Shown: in pieces, positions 61,501 through 64,000 of the stretch
Numbering within the stretch: the stretch's first letter is position 1
Layout of the letters: each line of letters starts with the position of its first letter
From: Mactromeris polynyma
Lineage: Eukaryota > Mollusca > Bivalvia > Venerida > Mactridae
Reading direction: 5' to 3'
DNA length: 64,000 nucleotides
Assembly: GCA_032209605.1 (NCBI GenBank)
Contig: JASFXZ010000018.1
Span: forward strand, 6,637,904-6,701,903
Program-made: the position numbers and the translations under genes
Notes under the pieces: generated by a model
What the model was told of the DNA's origin: nothing
Databases searched by the model: none
The model's input: only the letters and a program-made list of their open reading frames with translations

Positions 61501-63913
61501 TTAATTGTAAAACCTTGCTGAAACTTCGCTGTCTTATTCTCATGTAACAAGTGAAAGTGGACGTTGAAGAAAAAGTGTTTCACAAATAGCAATTATGAGA
61601 CTTGAATGTGTTTTGTTTTGATGCTTCATAAATTTTTTGTCTCTATCGCAAAGAAGAAGGGCATATAGAAATAAAGTCCTTTTTCTGTCTGTCACTTTTT
61701 GTCCGAATGTGAACTTTGAACCTATTGAAAGGAGTGTAAAAAGTTTTAATAATAGTGCAAGTAGGAAGAATATTTTTTTAATTATCTCCTTTTCTGAACT
61801 TGAAATTTCAATTGTCTGTAAGACAGCACTCTATATTGAATACAGATTGTCTCCCTTTGGTACTAAATTTTGACTTTCATTATATAAAGAATGTAGTGTG
61901 GGATATTGTCTCTAAGTCTGCACTCCTTATATGAAAAATGAATCTCCAGTTGCATACACCTACACCATTTTGCTTTAAATCGTTTCATGGTCCAAAAAAG
62001 AAATAGGCATTTTCACTTGCTTTTGTCAGCTTAATGTTATATAGACATATCCCTATGCTTTTTTTGATTTTGACTGAAAAATGAATTCATGTATTATAAA
62101 CCTTCTACACGTTTTTTACCTCTATATTAGTTTATAATATTACCTTGCCATATATAGCCTTATTTATTGTACATTAGTTAGCTTATATCATATATTCCTC
62201 CTGTTGCTGAGACTTAAAATCCAACACATGTATATGATAGTCACAATGGTGAAGGGTTTTTTAAAAGATTTGTTCACTTTGTATACAAATATATAAAAAA
62301 GTTGCTGTTTTTGCTTGGGGATGAATGCCAAAAATGTTTAACTTTGTCTGATGAGTGGTTTCAAAGTTGGTGTCGAAAAGATTAATTGTTTTAAAATATG
62401 TATCTTACAATATAGATAATTGTTTACATACTGGTTTTTGACTTTACATTGTATATTTTGTATGCTGCAGTGTATCGTATATTACTGGCCATAAGTCGAT
62501 CTCAGCCATAAGTCGAGGGTGTAGTTTTGTCTGTAATTTAGGAATGTGGTACAGTACTGAATATGACATACATCGTAACTATTACTTCTGTTGAGTTCAA
62601 TTTTGTGTTAAAATCCTATCTGTCGTAGTCAGATACACATTATTGACTATTCCATTTCACTGCATTATACATTTTGCCAAGCATGGAGATTTTACCAGCA
62701 TTCCGACAAAAACTGCATATGAAGCATTGACGACCAAATTTGTTCTGATAGGGAACTTTATTACTTCAAATATTTGTTGTAGTACTTTGATACTGATCCA
62801 TAATCTCTACAATTTCAGATGTACCCTCTGCTCCTGGTAGAAAGGAACCAACCCTTGGGGATGATGATATCCCACCTCAAGTGGCCGCTGGGTAAGTCTC
62901 TAAAGGGCGTGGCTGAGTTTTGAAGTTCTTAAATGTACTGTCATCTAGTTACATCAATGATGTTTGTTGCCTGGAAATGTGTCATCGTGTTGATGATGTT
63001 GTTATTTTGAATATGAACAATGACACTAAGGATTGTCTGCTTAAACCATTTAGTAGGAACACTTCATTTGCACCCTCCCTGTGTTTTTGAAGGTATGCTT
63101 TTGTGTTGATAAATGAATTTTAACTTTTTTAACAACATGTTACTTATGTATGCATTGGTCTCTAGAAAAATGTCACAATTTCCTATTCTTAGTCTTAACT
63201 ATTATTTACTTATCACCCAAAGGAGACTGTAATGTGTGTAGAAACATCTTATGTATAGTACTGTGATTTTAAGGATATTGCTGATATATTTGTTTCCATT
63301 GTAGACGATTAGCCCGACCAAGCAGTGCCCGACCAGCCCCACCAAAACGGAAGGAAGATGCGGCACAAAGTGAACCTGCTATGAGGTAAGACATTGTACA
63401 CATATCTCATGTATCAGGACATCTGGGTCATACACATGTCATCAGAAGTGAGACTTCAGGTCCTCAATCATGTCTTACTACAGCATTGTTTGTCATTTAT
63501 TGCTAGATGCACATTAATGAAATTAATTCTAAGTATTCATATGATATTTATCATTGTAACTGAACAATTTTGAATGCAACTAGATTTGAAAAAAAATCTG
63601 AAATATTCAAATATTTCATAATACATGTATATGATATATATGTATACTATAGAATGGCAACATAATTTCTTACCAAAATTGTATACCGGTATTGTTGTTA
63701 TACAAACAATGATATGACACTGATTTGTAAGATTTCTCTTGAAGAAGACTTTAGAAGCATACATATTGTTTAAGAGTGACTTTAACACTTGTGTATTTTA
63801 GACTGGGAAGTGGAAAGCCACAGAACCTCATACTTGATGATGGTAAAGATTCTGACGAGGATGAGACATTCGTTGTTGAGGATGCTGCTCCTCAGCAGGT
63901 AGAACCAGAACAG
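46397..63913 (+). CDS. TRAF3IP1: TRAF3IP1 / IFT54 (MIP-T3), intraflagellar transport complex B protein; 3' end outside window
   Basis: Thirteen exons join without a frame break: 46397-46519, 47676-47744, 48109-48157, 48794-48906, 49248-49376, 50315-50521, 51071-52315, 53264-53335, 53637-53700, 59250-59273, 62819-62891, 63305-63385 and 63802-63913 (2361 nt, 787 codons, open at the right). All introns are GT-AG. Residues 1-118 (exons 1-4) match the N-terminal calponin-homology-like domain of IFT54: [13 protein letters not shown], then [16 protein letters not shown] and [19 protein letters not shown]. Exons 5-6 form the family's KE/RD-rich basic stretch. Exons 12-13 carry [14 protein letters not shown] and [12 protein letters not shown], also family-typical. 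From knowledge of the family, IFT54 binds tubulin, belongs to IFT-B and is needed to build cilia; in mammals it also binds TRAF3. The C-terminal coiled coil lies beyond the window. The odd part is exon 7 (415 codons), absent from vertebrate orthologues as I know them. Identity is very secure; whether exon 7 is always included is unknown. Confidence 0.95.
46520..47675. other. IFT54 intron 1, containing three tRNA-like units
   Basis: A 1.2-kb intron whose first half is made of tRNA-like tandem units (46714-47117). The remaining part shows nothing else. Confidence 0.6.
46714..47117 (+). repeat. Three tandem tRNA-like units (SINE heads)
   Basis: Copies at about 46714-46786, 46841-46916 and 47024-47117 share 'ggtagag(c/t)', 'cgtactagtgtttaggggg' (third copy altered) and a 3' cgggcac/caggcac/tgggcac. 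Copy 1 has a perfect A box (TAGCTCAGTAGG); copy 2 has gtggtttcgagcccc as B box. Copy 1 can pair GCCC with GGGC at its ends. The anticodon arm is abnormal and there is a 10-base insertion in copy 3. They look like tRNA-derived SINE monomers rather than working tRNA genes. Spacers between copies ('tttccccttga') are also alike. Confidence 0.7.
47676..47744 (+). CDS. TRAF3IP1: IFT54 exon 2
   Basis: Twenty-three codons, phase 0 at both ends, between 'tttacag' and 'gtagtt'. It encodes [19 protein letters not shown]..., the most conserved segment of the N-terminal domain (MKGLYTD). Confidence 0.95.
48109..48157 (+). CDS. TRAF3IP1: IFT54 exon 3
   Basis: Forty-nine nt after 'cctttcag', ending at a gtaagt donor in phase 1. 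It encodes [16 protein letters not shown], matching the 'K(D)K..FLQKAID' helix of the family. Confidence 0.95.
48794..48906 (+). CDS. TRAF3IP1: IFT54 exon 4, end of N-terminal domain
   Basis: One hundred and thirteen nt, entered in phase 1 and left in phase 0 at gtaaat. It encodes the [19 protein letters not shown] motif that closes the tubulin-binding domain, at about residue 118. Confidence 0.95.
49248..49376 (+). CDS. TRAF3IP1: IFT54 exon 5, start of charged region
   Basis: Forty-three codons, phase 0 at both ends. After [15 protein letters not shown] the sequence becomes almost only K, E, R, S and D, the start of the basic linker seen in IFT54 orthologues. Confidence 0.92.
50315..50521 (+). 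CDS. TRAF3IP1: IFT54 exon 6, RD/KH repeat region
   Basis: Sixty-nine codons, phase 0 at both ends. Its core is a run of 7-residue repeats (D-D-K-H-K-D-R), three almost identical at the DNA level (50378-50440) followed by two shorter variants to about 50490. It ends in GKSGRSR at a gtatgt donor. Repeats of this kind also occur in the KE/RD stretch of other IFT54 proteins and readily change in length. Confidence 0.93.
51071..52315 (+). CDS. TRAF3IP1: IFT54 exon 7: 1245-nt symmetric exon encoding a 415-residue disordered insert
   Basis: A single open frame runs from the 'gaatttcag' acceptor ([10 protein letters not shown]...) to ...SLSEQ at a gtgtga donor. Reading through the donor stops at once (V, stop). 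Both ends are phase 0, so it can be included or skipped without a frameshift; exon 6 joined to exon 8 gives a smooth [12 protein letters not shown]. The first ~100 residues are acidic ([15 protein letters not shown]). Then comes a basic cluster [19 protein letters not shown], serine/proline-rich stretches ([19 protein letters not shown]) and a long lysine-rich tail. No folded domain is recognisable. The intact 415-codon frame and good splice sites show it is genuine coding sequence. Its function is unknown to me, and I know of no vertebrate IFT54 counterpart. Confidence 0.85.
52316..53263. other. IFT54 intron 7
   Basis: T-rich intron of 948 bases after the large exon. Many short open frames, none coding. 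No AATAAA was found, so exon 7 does not look like an alternative terminal exon. Confidence 0.6.
53264..53335 (+). CDS. TRAF3IP1: IFT54 exon 8
   Basis: Twenty-four codons ([16 protein letters not shown]...), phase 0 at both ends, between 'cattatag' and gtaagt. It continues the charged linker equally well from exon 6 or exon 7. Confidence 0.9.
53637..53700 (+). CDS. TRAF3IP1: IFT54 exon 9
   Basis: Sixty-four nt after 'ttctacag', encoding [21 protein letters not shown], left in phase 1 at gtatgc. The [13 protein letters not shown] motif is typical of the IFT54 middle region. Confidence 0.92.
55297..55703. mobile_element. hAT-type MITE (407 bp)
   Basis: Inverted ends TAGGGCTGTAATGATTTA and the complement of TGAATCATTGCAGCCCTA. 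They are flanked by attaaaac (55289-55296) and gttaaaac (55704-55711), an 8-bp target duplication with one mismatch, as made by hAT transposases. No coding capacity. Confidence 0.8.
56280..56500 (-). repeat. 'tccataggaca' family repeat, reverse orientation
   Basis: Its complement starts with aactagatgtgtccatagga, then 'accgatgcccccactatggg', and ends near 'acagacaggggtatcaca'. It matches the start of the 28265 copy. Confidence 0.65.
58725..58816. repeat. Tandem duplication, 2 x 46 bp
   Basis: Two copies beginning ggtgtgttccaccagggtca, differing at one base (c/t). Confidence 0.92.
59250..59273 (+). CDS. TRAF3IP1: IFT54 exon 10, 24-nt microexon
   Basis: Twenty-four nt between 'tttttccag' and gtaaag, phase 1 at both ends, adding G-GQLSSDE. 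It is flanked by a 5.5-kb and a 3.5-kb intron. It preserves the frame, so it could also be skipped. Support is the strong acceptor, phase fit and acidic peptide; being so short, it is the least certain exon. Confidence 0.75.
59274..62818. other. IFT54 intron 10
   Basis: A 3.5-kb intron. An AT-only stretch lies at 59699-59790 in the preceding half. A minus-strand candidate exon is noted at 61024-61202; nothing else was seen. Confidence 0.5.
61024..61202 (-). CDS. Possible minus-strand terminal exon, unidentified
   Basis: On the minus strand a 'tatctttcag' acceptor is followed by [51 protein letters not shown] and a stop. Four cysteines and varied composition look protein-like, unlike the surrounding AT-rich frames. 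A neighbouring frame (61543-61223) ends [20 protein letters not shown] and could be a partner. No family recognised; it could be a fragment of a gene or pseudogene nested in the IFT54 intron. Confidence 0.2.
62819..62891 (+). CDS. TRAF3IP1: IFT54 exon 11
   Basis: Seventy-three nt from phase 1 to phase 2, after 'aatttcag', ending at 'g|gtaagt'. It encodes [20 protein letters not shown] followed by QVAAG. Confidence 0.92.
63305..63385 (+). CDS. TRAF3IP1: IFT54 exon 12
   Basis: Eighty-one nt, phase 2 at both ends, after 'ccattgtag'. It encodes [18 protein letters not shown] followed by [19 protein letters not shown] is a recognisable IFT54 signature. Confidence 0.95.
63802..63913 (+). CDS. TRAF3IP1: IFT54 exon 13 (last in window)
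   Basis: One hundred and twelve nt entered in phase 2 and left in phase 0 at gtaaat. It encodes [16 protein letters not shown] then [16 protein letters not shown], the acidic segment before the conserved C-terminal coiled coil. A second GT just inside the exon (63900, 'cag|gtagaa') would give a form five residues shorter in the same frame. Confidence 0.93.
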
Positions 63914-64000
63914 GTAAATATAGTAATCTAGCGCGTTACAATGTGTCACTTACTATTACCAAATACAGTCTATTTGCGATAACTCAAATGCTCAACGGAC

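Overview
The window looks like nuclear DNA of an invertebrate animal, most probably a bivalve mollusc. It is AT-rich, genes are split into small exons with GT-AG introns of 0.3-6.5 kb, and the space between is filled with short non-autonomous transposons, tRNA-derived SINEs, satellites and the 'gggccataactc' and 'tccataggaca' repeat types that I associate with bivalve genomes. No prokaryotic feature, CRISPR array, rRNA gene or canonical functional tRNA gene was seen.

Two protein-coding genes can be supported. (1) On the minus strand, four exons between 36654 and 24730 join in phase to give the first 181 codons of a protein with an acidic, lysine-rich N-terminus and one double-stranded-RNA-binding domain. 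That domain resembles those of the ADAR and ILF3/STRBP families. The end of the gene was not found in the 24.7 kb to the left. (2) On the plus strand, thirteen exons from 46397 to 63913 encode TRAF3IP1/IFT54 (MIP-T3), a ciliary intraflagellar-transport protein. They cover the N-terminal tubulin-binding domain, the basic/acidic middle region and the start of the C-terminal half; the gene continues past the right edge. Its upstream region has an NRF1-type palindrome and a degenerate RFX X-box-like motif.

Layout: 1-9.2 kb is non-coding, with a 40/42-bp higher-order satellite at 4.9-6.6 kb. From 9.2 to 24.7 kb there are transposon remnants (Harbinger-like MITE, SINE, a three-unit terminal-inverted-repeat element) and a weakly supported plus-strand gene ending at 23421. 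From 24.7 to 36.65 kb lies the dsRNA-binding-protein gene with repeat-filled introns. From 36.7 to 46.2 kb is intergenic sequence holding a degraded LINE (39.7-41.6 kb, minus) and a nearly complete but inactivated Tc1-type transposon (42.1-43.6 kb, minus). From 46.2 kb to the end is IFT54.

The most notable observation is the 1245-nt exon 7 of IFT54. It is phase 0 on both sides, encodes 415 disordered, highly charged residues and sits inside the basic middle region. It would more than double the part of the protein encoded here (372 to 787 residues), and the reading frame is kept if it is skipped. I know of no counterpart in vertebrate IFT54, so it may be a lineage-specific, alternatively spliced module. 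I did not find a wholly new multi-gene system.
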